Shown: positions 18,118 to 28,312, numbered from the stretch's first letter. The stretch: 32,441 bases of DNA from Bacteroidaceae bacterium (GCA_017649485.1 JAGCGS010000049.1:1-32441); one strand, 5' to 3'. The notes: a model not told the origin generated them from the sequence alone. Made by a program: numbers and translations.

Positions 18118-19118
18118 TACTTCACGAAGTCAGACATGTTCAAGAATTTTGCAGACTCTTCCAGACGGCCGAACTGCTTGCCACTATTGGTGTCTTCAAT
18201 CTCGATGAAGAAGTACTTGTTGCCATTTGCATAGAACTTATCGAAGATGTTCTTGAAGTTCATTGCACCAGAAGCACCCAGTACCATGAAGTCCTTAATA
18301 TGCAACATCTTGATGCGGTCAGCACGACGAGTCAGCCATTCCACAGGATCCTGCTGGCCCATTACAGTCCAGTAAACATCGAGCTCGAAGATAACGTTAG
18401 CAGGATTAGTGTTGTCCATATAGACATCTTCGATAATCTGTGCGCCCTGCATTCCCATACCAGAGAACAGGTCACCCAGAACGGCAGCCTTACTGTCAGC
18501 AGTAACCTTAGCCATCTCCATGTTGTGGTTGTGGTAACCGAACTGGATGCCACCAGCCTTAACAACCTCACCAGAGATGTTCAGCAGGTTAGCGAAGTCC
18601 TTAGCATCATCAATGCAGTTCACTGTACGAGGAGGCATCATTGGCTGTACCAGATACTCAACACCCAACTTAGCGTGGTCTTCTACTACCGGCTTCCAGA
18701 ACTCTCTCACGTCGTTAGCCATCTGCTTCAGGGTCTTTGGCTTCTGTGCAGGAGCACCAGGACGCTGGAACATACCACCCATCAAGACACCAGGAGTAAC
18801 GTGAGAACTAACAATCTTCAGGTCATTGTCATCAGCTGCCTTCTTGAAGTCAGCCAAAGAAACACCACTAATGTTATGCTGATCAGCATTGTAGCCAGCG
18901 AGCTCCAAGTTCTTGATGCCCATCTCACGGATGCGCTTAAAATTAGCTGACAAATCGCCCTGAGTCAGTTCCGGACCCAGTGTGTAAATCTGCAAACCTA
19001 AACCTTTGTTCTTGTTCTCAACTGGAGCAGCAGGAGTAGCCTCCTTAGTGTTACATGCTGCCAAAGCGCCTAATGACAGGAGAGAAGCGCTCTTTAAGAA
19101 ATCTCTTCTATTGATCAT
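18117..19118 (-). CDS. Tat-exported sugar phosphate isomerase/epimerase-like lipoprotein, paralog A
   Basis: 333 residues. [22 protein letters not shown] combines a twin-arginine signal (NRRDFLK) with a lipobox Cys22. The mature part is a xylose isomerase-like TIM barrel (AP_endonuc_2 family): [43 protein letters not shown] and FIEIED carry the Glu/His/Asp residues that bind the metal in this fold. It is expected to act on a sugar or inositol-like substrate in the periplasm; the true reaction is unknown. One of three neighbouring paralogs (with 19202 and 20384). Translationally coupled to gpmI through TAATG. Confidence 0.88.
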   Translation of the reverse strand: MINRRDFLKSASLLSLGALAACNTKEATPAAPVENKNKGLGLQIYTLGPELTQGDLSANFKRIREMGIKNLELAGYNADQHNISGVSLADFKKAADDNDLKIVSSHVTPGVLMGGMFQRPGAPAQKPKTLKQMANDVREFWKPVVEDHAKLGVEYLVQPMMPPRTVNCIDDAKDFANLLNISGEVVKAGGIQFGYHNHNMEMAKVTADSKAAVLGDLFSGMGMQGAQIIEDVYMDNTNPANVIFELDVYWTVMGQQDPVEWLTRRADRIKMLHIKDFMVLGASGAMNFKNIFDKFYANGNKYFFIEIEDTNSGKQFGRLEESAKFLNMSDFVK

Positions 19119-19158
19119 TTCAGTTTAATATTATTAATATGGTATATGAAAATTAGAA

Positions 19159-19183
19159 GGCACAGCTTTCGCAAAGCCGTGCC
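19159..19183 (-). terminator. Hairpin between paralogs B and A (weak terminator or attenuator)
   Basis: On the minus strand GGCACGGCTTT pairs with AAAGCTGTGCC (one G-U) around GCG, followed by TTCTAATTTTC, a poor U tract. I see no TAnnTTTG promoter between it and the next gene, so part of the transcription of paralog A and gpmI may pass through it. Confidence 0.6.
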
Positions 19184-19201
19184 TCCATGTTGATTGTCTA
19201 T

Positions 19202-20203
19202 TTATTTAACCCAAGGCTGAGCATTGATGAACTTCATTGAAGCCTCAACGCGCTGCATCTGCTTGCCGCTATCAATATCTTCAATCTCGCAGAACAGATA
19301 CTTATTGCCATTCTTATAGAACTGCTCGAAGATCTTCTGGAAGTTCATAGCACCAGAATCACCCAGTACCACAAAGTCCTTCACGTGCATCAACTTGATG
19401 CGGTCTGCACGCTTCTGCAACCAAACAACAGGATCCTGCTGACCCATTACAGTCCAGTAAGTATCCATCTCATAGATAACGTTTGAAGGATCAGTGTTGT
19501 CCATCAGCAGATCCATGATCATAGGACCATCAGCAGCTGTCAGCGGAGTCAATACGGTAGGCAGGCGGAAGCCCTTAACACCCTTGACCATGCGGGCAAA
19601 TTCCATATTGTGGTGGTGGTAACCGAACTTGATACCAGCAGCCTTGAATATCTCACCACTCTTATTCAGCATCTCAGCAAAAGCCTTTACATCGTCTTCG
19701 GTGTTCAGATAAGCCATCATTGGGTGAACAACATACTCGATACCCTGCTTAGCATGATCCTCAGCAACCTTCTTGAATGACTCAGCAACCTTGTTAATCA
19801 TAGAGCGGTTGAACTGACCATCGCTACCATCGCGGCTCTCGCGACCAGCTACGCCTGAGAACAATCCAGGAGCATTCACATGTGAACTTGGAATCTCCAA
19901 ACCAGCATCGTTAGCCATCTTCTTGAACTCAGTGAAATCAACGCCACCTACCTTATTGGTGTTTACATCGTAACCTGCCAGCTCAATGTACTTAAAGCCC
20001 ATGCCATTCAGGCGCTTGAAGTTGTCTGCCAGATTGCCAGCATACAACTCATTGCCCAGCGTGTAGATTTGCAAACCAAAATACTTGTCTGTTGAATTAG
20101 CCTCAACAGCTGGAGCAGCTGCTGTCTCCTTAGAATTGCAAGCAGCCAAAGCGCCCAAAGATAACAATGAAGCGCTCTTCAGAAAATCTCTTCTATTAAC
20201 CAT
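19202..20203 (-). CDS. Tat-exported sugar phosphate isomerase/epimerase-like lipoprotein, paralog B
   Basis: 333 residues from the ATG at 20203, chosen because [22 protein letters not shown] then matches paralog A almost exactly (Tat motif, lipobox Cys22). A start at 20251 would add 16 residues before the signal. Same TIM-barrel motifs: [61 protein letters not shown] near-consensus -7 box (TAACTTTA) lies about 30 bases upstream. Likely periplasmic or membrane-anchored epimerase/isomerase-like enzyme of unknown substrate. Confidence 0.88.
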   Translation of the reverse strand: MVNRRDFLKSASLLSLGALAACNSKETAAAPAVEANSTDKYFGLQIYTLGNELYAGNLADNFKRLNGMGFKYIELAGYDVNTNKVGGVDFTEFKKMANDAGLEIPSSHVNAPGLFSGVAGRESRDGSDGQFNRSMINKVAESFKKVAEDHAKQGIEYVVHPMMAYLNTEDDVKAFAEMLNKSGEIFKAAGIKFGYHHHNMEFARMVKGVKGFRLPTVLTPLTAADGPMIMDLLMDNTDPSNVIYEMDTYWTVMGQQDPVVWLQKRADRIKLMHVKDFVVLGDSGAMNFQKIFEQFYKNGNKYLFCEIEDIDSGKQMQRVEASMKFINAQPWVK

Positions 20204-20318
20204 AATTTTACTAATTTTAGTGTATTTGGCTGTAAAGTTAGGCTTTTTCAATGAGATATTAACAATTTACTGATTTAATTTTTCTAAAATACGTGCATTT
20301 TGTCTCATATAACGGCAT

Positions 20319-20352
20319 AAAAAGAGCAGAGCTGGCTTCACAGCCAGCTCTG
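20319..20352 (-). terminator. Strong rho-independent terminator after paralog C
   Basis: On the minus strand CAGAGCTGGCT and AGCCAGCTCTG form a perfect 11-bp stem around GTGA, followed by CTCTTTTT. It makes the gene at 20384-21415 a separate transcription unit. Confidence 0.9.
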
Positions 20353-20383
20353 TCTTATAATTTTAACCCAAATTTTCTTTTTA

Positions 20384-21415
20384 TTAAGACTTTACAAAGC
20401 CCTTACCAAGTAAGTACTTCGCACTTGCCTCAGCACGCTCTAACTGCTTGCCACTGTTAATATCCTCGATTTCTACGAACCAGTTGCGATGACCGTTTGC
20501 ATAGAAATTGCTGAAGATATTCTCAAAGTTCATAGCACCAGAAGCACCAATCACAATGAAGTCCTTAATGTGCAACAGTTGGATACGATCCTTATACTTG
20601 TTAATCCAAACAATAGGATCCTGCTGACCCATTACTGTCCAATAGCAGTCAAGCTCGAACAATACGTTCTGCTTATCAGTACCCTCGATGAATACTTCCT
20701 CAATCGTCTTAGGTTCTGGAGAGTTGTCACCAGGACGACGGAAGCCACGCTGATAGTAAGGAGTTACAGCCTCACCGCCAGGGATTACCTTGTTAAACTC
20801 GTTGCTGTGGTTGTGATAACCGAACTTGATGCCGTTCTGACGCAGCAACTCACCTACCTTATTGAAGATTTCAGCTACATTCTGAGCATCTTCCAGGTTG
20901 TTGATTGTAGGCAGACTTGGCTGAACAATGTACTCAACACCAAACATCTTGTGATCAGGAAGAATCTTCTTCCAGAAGTCCAAGATCTGAGTCTCAGTGC
21001 TCTTGTCATACTTAGCACCACGCTGCAGGTTAGGAGTCATGTGTGAGCTGACAATCTTGATACCAGCATCATCTGCCATCTTCTTGAAGTCAGCTGCAGA
21101 AGTAGGAGCACCACCACCGAAGCTTGAGAACTGGCCGTGACCCTTGCTGTCGTCAAAGCCGTAGAAAGCCAACTCAACCTGATCGAAACCATAGCTCTTC
21201 ATCTTCTTCAGTGCGTCAGCTGGATTATTCAGCAACTCACCACCGAGAGAGTAAGCCTGGAAACCAAGGTTAGAACCAGCCTTAGGAGCCTGTGCTGTAG
21301 CAGCAGAAATGCCGTCAACACCATTCATGCCATTAGCTGCACTCATTTTAGAAGCTGCCAATGCGCCCAGCGTCATGAAAGACGCGCTCTTAAGAAATTC
21401 TCTTCTGTTTGCCAT
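20384..21415 (-). CDS. Tat-exported sugar phosphate isomerase/epimerase-like protein, paralog C (no lipobox)
   Basis: 343 residues. MANRREFLKSASFMTLGALAAS has the twin-arginine motif, but the residue where paralogs A and B have the lipid-modified Cys is Ser22, so this copy is probably soluble in the periplasm. TIM-barrel motifs are kept: [49 protein letters not shown] and FVEIEDINSGKQ. It carries a short insertion around PGGEAVTPYYQRGFRR relative to A and B. It has its own promoter (21460-21490) and terminator. Confidence 0.88.
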   Translation of the reverse strand: MANRREFLKSASFMTLGALAASKMSAANGMNGVDGISAATAQAPKAGSNLGFQAYSLGGELLNNPADALKKMKSYGFDQVELAFYGFDDSKGHGQFSSFGGGAPTSAADFKKMADDAGIKIVSSHMTPNLQRGAKYDKSTETQILDFWKKILPDHKMFGVEYIVQPSLPTINNLEDAQNVAEIFNKVGELLRQNGIKFGYHNHSNEFNKVIPGGEAVTPYYQRGFRRPGDNSPEPKTIEEVFIEGTDKQNVLFELDCYWTVMGQQDPIVWINKYKDRIQLLHIKDFIVIGASGAMNFENIFSNFYANGHRNWFVEIEDINSGKQLERAEASAKYLLGKGFVKS

Positions 21416-21459
21416 AAATTTGATTAAACTAAAGATTTTATAAAAACATAAATTTGGGT

Positions 21460-21490
21460 CAAAGGTACGACTTATTTTTTATAAATCAAA
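21460..21490 (-). promoter_or_regulatory. Promoter of paralog C
   Basis: Minus strand: TTTG (21487-21490), 19-bp spacer, TACCTTTG (21460-21467), about 45 bases before the ATG. A full consensus match. Confidence 0.8.
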
Positions 21491-21544
21491 GAAAAATTGC
21501 ATAAAAAACTATTCAACTGGCTTTTTATTTTCACTGAATATTCA

Positions 21545-21552
21545 TAAATTTG
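21545..21552 (+). promoter_or_regulatory. -7 box of rnhB
   Basis: TAAATTTG matches TAnnTTTG, with a TTTT 19 bp upstream (21522-21525). It overlaps the in-frame TTG at 21550, which supports the ATG at 21571 as the rnhB start. Transcription diverges here from paralog C. Confidence 0.6.
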
Positions 21553-21570
21553 TACAAATTTTCATGCAAT

Positions 21571-22170
21571 ATGTTGTATCCTTACCTGAGAAACACCATT
21601 GAAGCTGGCTGCGATGAAGCAGGAAGAGGCTGTTTGGCAGGAGCTGTCTATGCCGCAGCCGTTATCCTGCCTCTTGATTATCAAAATGAATTGTTGAATG
21701 ATTCCAAACAACTAACCGAACGTCAGCGTTACCAGCTACGCCCCATCATCGAGAGAGATGCAGTCGCTTGGGCAATCGGCATTGTCACCCCTGAGGAAAT
21801 AGACAAGATTAACATCCTCAACGCTTCTATACTTGCCATGCACCGAGCTTTAGAACAGCTGACCCCCCAACCTCTCCACATTATTGTGGATGGCAACCGT
21901 TTCAAGCCCTACGCAGACATCTCCTACCAAACCATCGTTAAAGGTGATGGCAAATACCTCAGCATAGCCGCTGCCTCAGTCCTGGCCAAGACTTATCGTG
22001 ATGATTATATGAACGAGCTCGATGCCCAATACCCAGGATATGATTGGTGCCATAATAAAGGATACCCCACTAAGGCACATCGTGCTGGTATTCAACGATT
22101 AGGCACTACACCTTATCATCGCATGAGCTATAATTTGCTCGGCGACGGACAGCTTTCGTTCGATTTTTAA
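21571..22170 (+). CDS. rnhB: Ribonuclease HII
   Basis: 199 residues from the ATG at 21571. [21 protein letters not shown] is the RNase HII signature with active-site Asp15 and Glu16. [17 protein letters not shown] (Asp107), [23 protein letters not shown] (Asp144 region) and the C-terminal [10 protein letters not shown] and [10 protein letters not shown] are all present. It cuts RNA in RNA-DNA hybrids and removes single ribonucleotides from DNA. Normal length. A TTG start at 21550 is rejected because it lies in the promoter. Confidence 0.95.
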   Translation: MLYPYLRNTIEAGCDEAGRGCLAGAVYAAAVILPLDYQNELLNDSKQLTERQRYQLRPIIERDAVAWAIGIVTPEEIDKINILNASILAMHRALEQLTPQPLHIIVDGNRFKPYADISYQTIVKGDGKYLSIAAASVLAKTYRDDYMNELDAQYPGYDWCHNKGYPTKAHRAGIQRLGTTPYHRMSYNLLGDGQLSFDF

Positions 22171-22189
22171 CAAAAATGATGATTATTTT

Positions 22190-22220
22190 TTTGTTATGTC
22201 TTATCTTTACATTACCTTTG
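22190..22220 (+). promoter_or_regulatory. Promoter of the esterase operon
   Basis: TTTG (22190-22193), 19-bp spacer, TACCTTTG (22213-22220), 28 bases before the ATG at 22249: full consensus. The next three genes follow with gaps of 32 and -1 bp and share this promoter by position. Confidence 0.82.
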
Positions 22221-22248
22221 CATCAATTAATATAATAGTATTTTAACC

Positions 22249-23367
22249 ATGAAATTATTAAAGTTATGCATGATGGCGGTGGCTGTTGCAGTCACCCTCC
22301 CAGTTGCGGCACAATTCCGCCGCACCCCTACTCCTAATGACACTTTACAGTCTGTCAGGGTTTCTCCAAAGGGAGATGTTACTTTTAGTATTTATGCACC
22401 TAATGCCAAGGAGGTAAGAATCAACGCTGAATGTGCACCTTTCGGTCAGCCAGTGAATGTGGTGAAGAGCGATGTGGGCGTTTGGTCGGCTACCATCCCC
22501 GGTGTGAAGGACGGTGTGTATCGTTACAACTTTGTAGTGGACGGTGTTACCGTACAGGACTCTAAAGATGCCGGTGTGGCCAATGCCAGGGCTTTGGCTG
22601 TAGTGGCTACCGATGCCAACGCTTTCTTTGTTAACAAGGATGTGCCTCATGGCGCAGTGGCTCAGCGCTGGTATTACTCAAAGCCACTGAAGGAGATGCG
22701 TCGCATGCACGTGTGGACACCCGCCGGTTATGAAAAGAGTGCCGACAAACTGCCTGTATTATATTTGGTACATGGTGGTGGCGACAACGATACATCTTGG
22801 CCGGGTGTGGGTCATGCAGGCTTCATTCTCGACAACCTGCTGGCTGAGGGCAAGATGGTGCCTATGATTGTGGTAATGCCTAATGGCAGCATCGACATGC
22901 CCGATGGCAATATCCAAGGCGAAGTGCCAGTGTTTGCAGAAGACATGATTCAGAGCATTATTCCTTATATCGAAGCCAATTATCGGGTACTGACCGACAA
23001 GGATCACCGTGCTATGGCTGGTCTGTCAATGGGTGGTATGGAAACGATGGAAACCGCGCTTTACCATCCTGAGATGTTTAGCTATGTATGGGTACTCAGT
23101 TCATCATTCGCTCCTGGCGACAAGAATAAATATGAGGCTGAACGCATCCACCTGAAGAATGACGCTGCCAAGATCAATGCCAATATCAAGCAGCTGGTGT
23201 TTACCCAGGGTGGTCCTGAAGACATAGCTTACAACAACTGCAAGGAAACCCTCAAGTTGTTTGACGAGGCTGGCATCAAGTACGAGTTCAGCGAGATGCC
23301 AGGTGGCCATAGCTGGCATGTATGGAGACATAACTTGCGTGACTTGGCACCAAGGATATTCAAGTAA
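22249..23367 (+). CDS. Exported CE1-like esterase with N-terminal E-set domain, copy 1
   Basis: 372 residues. A Sec signal peptide (cleavage after PVAAQ near 22) is followed by an immunoglobulin-like E-set/CBM48-type domain (about 35-122; VTFSIYAPNAKEVRI, VYRYNFVVDG). An alpha/beta hydrolase of the esterase D/feruloyl or acetyl-xylan esterase kind (CE1) comes last: MHVWTPAGYE, LPVLYLVHGGGD, then nucleophile Ser260 in AGLSMGGMET and His354 in PGGHSWHVW. It should release acyl groups (acetate or ferulate) from plant polysaccharides. It is clearly related to the next gene, a tandem duplication in one operon. Confidence 0.9.
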   Translation: MKLLKLCMMAVAVAVTLPVAAQFRRTPTPNDTLQSVRVSPKGDVTFSIYAPNAKEVRINAECAPFGQPVNVVKSDVGVWSATIPGVKDGVYRYNFVVDGVTVQDSKDAGVANARALAVVATDANAFFVNKDVPHGAVAQRWYYSKPLKEMRRMHVWTPAGYEKSADKLPVLYLVHGGGDNDTSWPGVGHAGFILDNLLAEGKMVPMIVVMPNGSIDMPDGNIQGEVPVFAEDMIQSIIPYIEANYRVLTDKDHRAMAGLSMGGMETMETALYHPEMFSYVWVLSSSFAPGDKNKYEAERIHLKNDAAKINANIKQLVFTQGGPEDIAYNNCKETLKLFDEAGIKYEFSEMPGGHSWHVWRHNLRDLAPRIFK

Positions 23368-23372
23368 GTTAA

Positions 23373-24586
<1,214 letters not shown>

Positions 24587-24587
<1 letters not shown>

Positions 24588-25948
24588 TGAATATGAAACT
24601 TCATTTATTGGCAATAACACTGCTGGCTTTGGCTTCTTGCTCAAGCCAGCAGTCTGTTAATAACCCCATCCTCAACATTGAGGGCGGGCAGATTCAGGGT
24701 GCAATATCCAACGACCCTGACGTGATCGTGTATAAAGGTGTTCCCTACGCTGCTGCCCCTGTGGGTGACCTGCGATGGAAAGCGCCACAGCCTGTCACTC
24801 CTTGGGAGGGCGTAAAGGTGGCCGACCAATGGGGGGCTGCCGCTATGCAGAACAGCGGTAAGGCTACAGGCGATTTCTATTTCAAGGAATTCTATGCCGA
24901 TGGTGACCCTGCTTTCAGCGAAGATTGTCTTTTCCTGAACATCTGGACACCTGCTGATGCGGTGGGACAAACCGATAAGAAACTGCCGGTGGCCATGTGG
25001 ATACATGGTGGTGCCTACGACCACGGCTATGGCTATGAGGTAACAATGGACGGCGATGCATGGGCAAAGCGTGGTGTTATCCTTGTCACCATCAACTACC
25101 GCGTGGGCATCTTCGGCTTCTTGGCTCATCCTGACTTGATAGCCGAAGACGCAAAACACGCTCCAGGCAACTATGGTACCCTCGACCAGATTGCTGCCCT
25201 GCAATGGATTAAAAACAACATCGGGCAGTTCGGTGGCGACCCATCCAACATCACCATCCTCGGACAGAGTGCCGGAGCGGCCAGCATCAAGAACCTGGTG
25301 ATGTCACCCTTGTCAAAGAAACTCATCAGCCATGCCATCATCCAGAGTGGAGGTGGCATCGATGAGCAGGTATTGCCAGAGCAGTCACTAACCGAATTTG
25401 CCGTTGATTGCAAAGCTTTTATGGATGAGAATGGCTTGACCGATTTGGATAAGATGCGTGCTGCCAGTGCCGAGAAATTGATGGAAATCTTCAACAACAA
25501 ACCTCAGCAGCTTCGTTTCCGTCCACATTATGACAGCGTAAACATCCCATACGGCTTTACAGCTGCTACGTTCGATGGCACCATTGCCAATGTACCTTAC
25601 ATGATCGGCTATTGCGCCAACGACAATCCCACCATGGGGGCAGGCATCCAACGTTTTGCCACTGAGCGAAAGAAACAGCACAAACAACCGGTTTATACTT
25701 ACTTGTTTGCTCGTCCTTTGCCTGGTGACAATGCCGGTTCGTTCCATTCATCTGAACTTTGGTACATGTTCCATACCCTCGACCGTGCTTGGCGTCCATT
25801 TACTGAAGCCGACTATGCACTGGCCGATAAGATGACCGATGCCTGGACCAACTTTGCTAAAACTGGTAATCCCAACTATCCAGACAAGACCGATTGGAAA
25901 CCTTACGACCCCGAAACAGACTTCACTTACGTGTTCGATGTAGAGTAA
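24587..25948 (+). CDS. Type-B carboxylesterase lipoprotein
   Basis: 453 residues. The signal MNMKLHLLAITLLALASC ends in a lipobox Cys18. The body is the carboxylesterase type-B fold: YKGVPYAAAPVGDLRWKAP, SEDCLFLNIWTP (family signature, about 111-122), MWIHGGAYDHG, the oxyanion region, nucleophile Ser228 in ILGQSAGAAS, and His387 in GSFHSSELWY. The third acid is probably the Asp of ANDN near 340. It hydrolyses carboxylic esters outside the cytoplasm; with the two CE1-like enzymes upstream it suggests deacylation of complex glycans. At 453 residues it is on the short side for the family. Confidence 0.9.
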
Positions 25949-25955
25949 AAGACTG

Positions 25956-25996
25956 GAGGATGCGGTTGCTGATTAACCCGCATCCTCTTTTTATTT
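25956..25996 (+). terminator. Rho-independent terminator of the esterase operon
   Basis: GAGGATGCGG (25956-25965) and CCGCATCCTC (25978-25987) form a perfect 10-bp stem, followed by TTTTTATTT. It begins 7 bp after the carboxylesterase stop. Confidence 0.92.
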
Positions 25997-26033
25997 CCGC
26001 CCGAATTCAGCTGGCATATCCTAATAGCAAACT

Positions 26034-26192
26034 TCAGGCATATGGTCCAAATGAACACAGATATTGGGCAATCATATCCTTGAAATACAGGTCATTGAAA
26101 CTCTTGTTCCGAATATATTCTATCTTCAATTCCTTATCATTGACGGTCTTGGCGGTATATGCAGATAGGAAAAATATTTGGATATCGCCCTT
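26034..26192 (-). pseudogene. Possible C-terminal remnant of an unknown gene
   Basis: Minus-strand frame open for 52 codons between TAG (26193-26195) and TGA (26034-26036), with no internal start codon. The residues look protein-like (TVNDKELKIEYIRNKSFNDL then YFKDMIAQYLCSFGPYA at the end). I do not recognise the family. It could be the end of a decayed gene, or chance. Confidence 0.3.
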
Positions 26193-26223
26193 CTACAAGA
26201 TGCAACGCTGATATCACCGTATC

Positions 26224-26318
26224 GGTACCAAGCGTATCACTGCAATCAGTACCATGCTAGAGCTTGAATCGGTATCGTCTGTATCCCTGCAAATGGTACC
26301 AAGCTTATCGGCTCTGCC
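26224..26318. repeat. Four degenerate tandem units of about 24 bp
   Basis: Units begin at 26224, 26248, 26271 and 26295, three of 24 bp and one of 23. Each opens with GGTACC or a variant (AGTACC, GGTATC), and units 1 and 3 share a GTATC..CTGCAA middle. Units 1 and 4 share GGTACCAAGC. They lie in the gene-poor gap after the esterase operon. Function unknown; spacing is too short and too degenerate for CRISPR. Confidence 0.5.
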
Positions 26319-26372
26319 TAACAGGTTTCAAAGTTAATCATTTTTCCCGACGCATAGATTCTCCTTTTAATT

Positions 26373-26423
26373 CTATATTTGTTGCCATTCCTCATAGATG
26401 CGGCAGACTTCTTCGATTGTCAT
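26373..26423 (-). other. Possible 16-codon ORF behind a consensus -7 box
   Basis: TACCTTTG (minus strand, 26458-26465) lies 34 bases before an ATG at 26423 that reads MTIEEVCRIYEEWQQI and then stops at TAG. A second very short ORF (MRREK) follows after AAGGAG. This may be a leader peptide, or the 5' end of a gene lost to deletion (see the remnant at 26034-26192). The rest of 25997-26490 shows no gene. Confidence 0.3.
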
Positions 26424-26490
26424 GTACTTCAAATTTACGATAGATTAAAAAGCAGCGCAAAGGTACACACAAAAGCAGACAATACGGGGT

Positions 26491-27252
26491 TTACAGATGA
26501 CTTACCAAACAACAATAGTCTTTTATTCGTTTCCCTCTTTTATCCACAAAGTCCAATTCTTTATTTATCCAAGAAATATAAGATTCTACAGAAGGAGGCA
26601 TTGGATTTGAAACAAAGAGAGGCGTATCTAACCAAAGCTTAACATTAAGGTTTTCATCAACACAATCTTGAAAAAAGAAGAAATCCACATATCCCTTGAA
26701 ATCAACAAATAGTTCAAAAAACTCTTTACTTCGTTGGAATGCAGTATCTAAGGGTGAACTCTCACCATTATAGAAACGTCTGATGCATTCCAATGTCAAA
26801 TCCCATCTGTCACAAATCTTAGGGCTACAACCTCTTGCCTGATTCATGCTCCACTTCACCTGAGGAAAAATAACACTACCAGCTATTGTATATGATTTAC
26901 GCAAATAGTTTTCCCGATACTGAGGATACTCAAGAATATCATGCTCTACTTTATTTCGTAACTTATATCGAGCATTCATAAAACTGACAATAATGGAATC
27001 GCTACCAAAATAAAAATCCCTCCACCTTAAATATCCATTCTTAGCAACCTCTAGTTTCATGAATTGACCATTAGGAAGCTGCTTACTCCATAAGAGTTGA
27101 TGATAAGACCTCAAAGTCTTGCTTGCATAATCGGGATCTTTACCTTTACTATCAGCCCTTACATCAAAAGTAATATCTATTTCAACGACATTCATAACCC
27201 TATTCATTAATCTTGAAAGACAATTGATCAGCTTCTTAATTGAATCTTGCAT
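26491..27252 (-). CDS. Unknown protein (possibly DUF6994-like), second gene of cassette
   Basis: 253 residues from the ATG at 27252 (overlapping the upstream stop by 17 bp); ATGs at 27207 and 27195 are alternatives and the latter (MNVVEIDITFDV) may be the true start. The segments DPDYASKTLRSYHQLLWSK and KLEVAKNGYLRW, then KWSMNQARGC and ICDRWDLTLECIRRFY are reminiscent of a Bacteroidetes/Firmicutes family I recall as DUF6994; I am not certain. No signal peptide or membrane segment, so cytoplasmic. AT-rich like its upstream partner. Function unknown. Confidence 0.72.
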   Translation of the reverse strand: MQDSIKKLINCLSRLMNRVMNVVEIDITFDVRADSKGKDPDYASKTLRSYHQLLWSKQLPNGQFMKLEVAKNGYLRWRDFYFGSDSIIVSFMNARYKLRNKVEHDILEYPQYRENYLRKSYTIAGSVIFPQVKWSMNQARGCSPKICDRWDLTLECIRRFYNGESSPLDTAFQRSKEFFELFVDFKGYVDFFFFQDCVDENLNVKLWLDTPLFVSNPMPPSVESYISWINKELDFVDKRGKRIKDYCCLVSHL

Positions 27253-28312
27253 TATCACCCACCTTTTCCAACCACATCTTTTCTTCAAATGAAACATCAT
27301 CGTCTATAATTGCGACCATTTTAAAAAAGGAATATAAACATGAAAAATATTGCTTTATTAAATCCCATCTCTTACTTCGTTTAAGAATCTCAGCTATAAA
27401 GAAATAATCATCTCTAGGATAGTTCTCAAAAGCCTTCTCTGTTTTGTCAAAATTAACCTTAAAAGGTTGAACTTTATAAAATATTATTTTTATATCATCA
27501 TATGTAGTATTTAAAAATCTTTTACTGTTTAAAATAGAGTATGATAAGAGAAGTAAAGCAAAACCTTCTTTATTATTCAAGTCATCTATACTATGACCCA
27601 TTAGTGTAAACAGTTTTCTAACGTCAGCATGAAACAAAAAAGACAGCTTATCTGAGGAATCACCAAACGTATAAGGTAAACTATTATCAATAATGCTACT
27701 TATTGTTTCGTTCTTATCGAAATAACCATAAAGTCTAATTATTGGTTTTATTGTTTCTTTGAGATTATAAAATAAATCACTAGAAATATCAGAAAGATAA
27801 GAAGGAACTATATTCATAATAGTATCATGAACATTAATCATATCAATCTCTTTACTCTGAGTGTTAGGTTTTATTTTAGTAGCTTTTGATCTAACTTTTT
27901 TCGCTAAAAAGCGATATATTGGCATAATATATAAGAGGGCGAGGAACCCTACTATACCTGCTATGCTAGTTATTATTTCTTTAGTAGAATACTTGTTACC
28001 GTTAAAAATGAGACCTAAAAGAGCAATTACCAACAGGACTGTACAAAAACCTCTAAACAAAGAATAAATAAGAAATAAACAAGAAGGTTCACTCTTATAA
28101 TTAGCATCCCTTATGTTTTGTACCTTTTTAGAAGAAACCTTATCCCTACGATAAAGTCCTGTACCAGGAACACCTGTATTCAAGTACATTTCATTACTTG
28201 TTATATTTACACTAGCACCTTTTTTCCCAATAGTTGTGCTAATGCCACTTTTACTGATGTTTAATTTAACACCAGGCAATAACTGAATCCTTTTTCTATA
28301 TCTCCAAGCCAT
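27236..28312 (-). CDS. DUF4236-containing membrane protein
   Basis: 358 residues from the ATG at 28312 (MAWRYRKRIQLLPGVKLNIS), chosen because that is the canonical start of DUF4236. Residues 1-55 are DUF4236: LNISKSGISTTIGKKGASVN, YLNTGVPGTGLYRR. Two membrane segments follow (about 78-103 and 112-133), then a charged helical region (about 165-358) ending with DDDVSFEEKMWLEKVG, which resembles a TerB-like acidic site. The function of DUF4236 is unknown. The next gene overlaps or nearly overlaps the stop, so the two form a cassette. Codon use is AT-rich compared with the flanking operons, which suggests acquisition. Confidence 0.82.
   Translation of the reverse strand: MAWRYRKRIQLLPGVKLNISKSGISTTIGKKGASVNITSNEMYLNTGVPGTGLYRRDKVSSKKVQNIRDANYKSEPSCLFLIYSLFRGFCTVLLVIALLGLIFNGNKYSTKEIITSIAGIVGFLALLYIMPIYRFLAKKVRSKATKIKPNTQSKEIDMINVHDTIMNIVPSYLSDISSDLFYNLKETIKPIIRLYGYFDKNETISSIIDNSLPYTFGDSSDKLSFLFHADVRKLFTLMGHSIDDLNNKEGFALLLLSYSILNSKRFLNTTYDDIKIIFYKVQPFKVNFDKTEKAFENYPRDDYFFIAEILKRSKRWDLIKQYFSCLYSFFKMVAIIDDDVSFEEKMWLEKVGDNARFN

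Noticed and set aside
24641-25204. 187-codon minus-strand frame inside the carboxylesterase
   Set aside because: Mirror frame of a gene with intact catalytic motifs; no start context or family resemblance.
26224-26318. Repeats considered as a CRISPR array
   Set aside because: Units of about 24 bp are contiguous and degenerate, with no unique spacers and no cas genes nearby.
26379-26642. 87-codon plus-strand frame at the end of the DUF4236 cassette
   Set aside because: Overlaps the 3' end of the minus-strand gene, composition not protein-like, and a minus-strand promoter lies in it.
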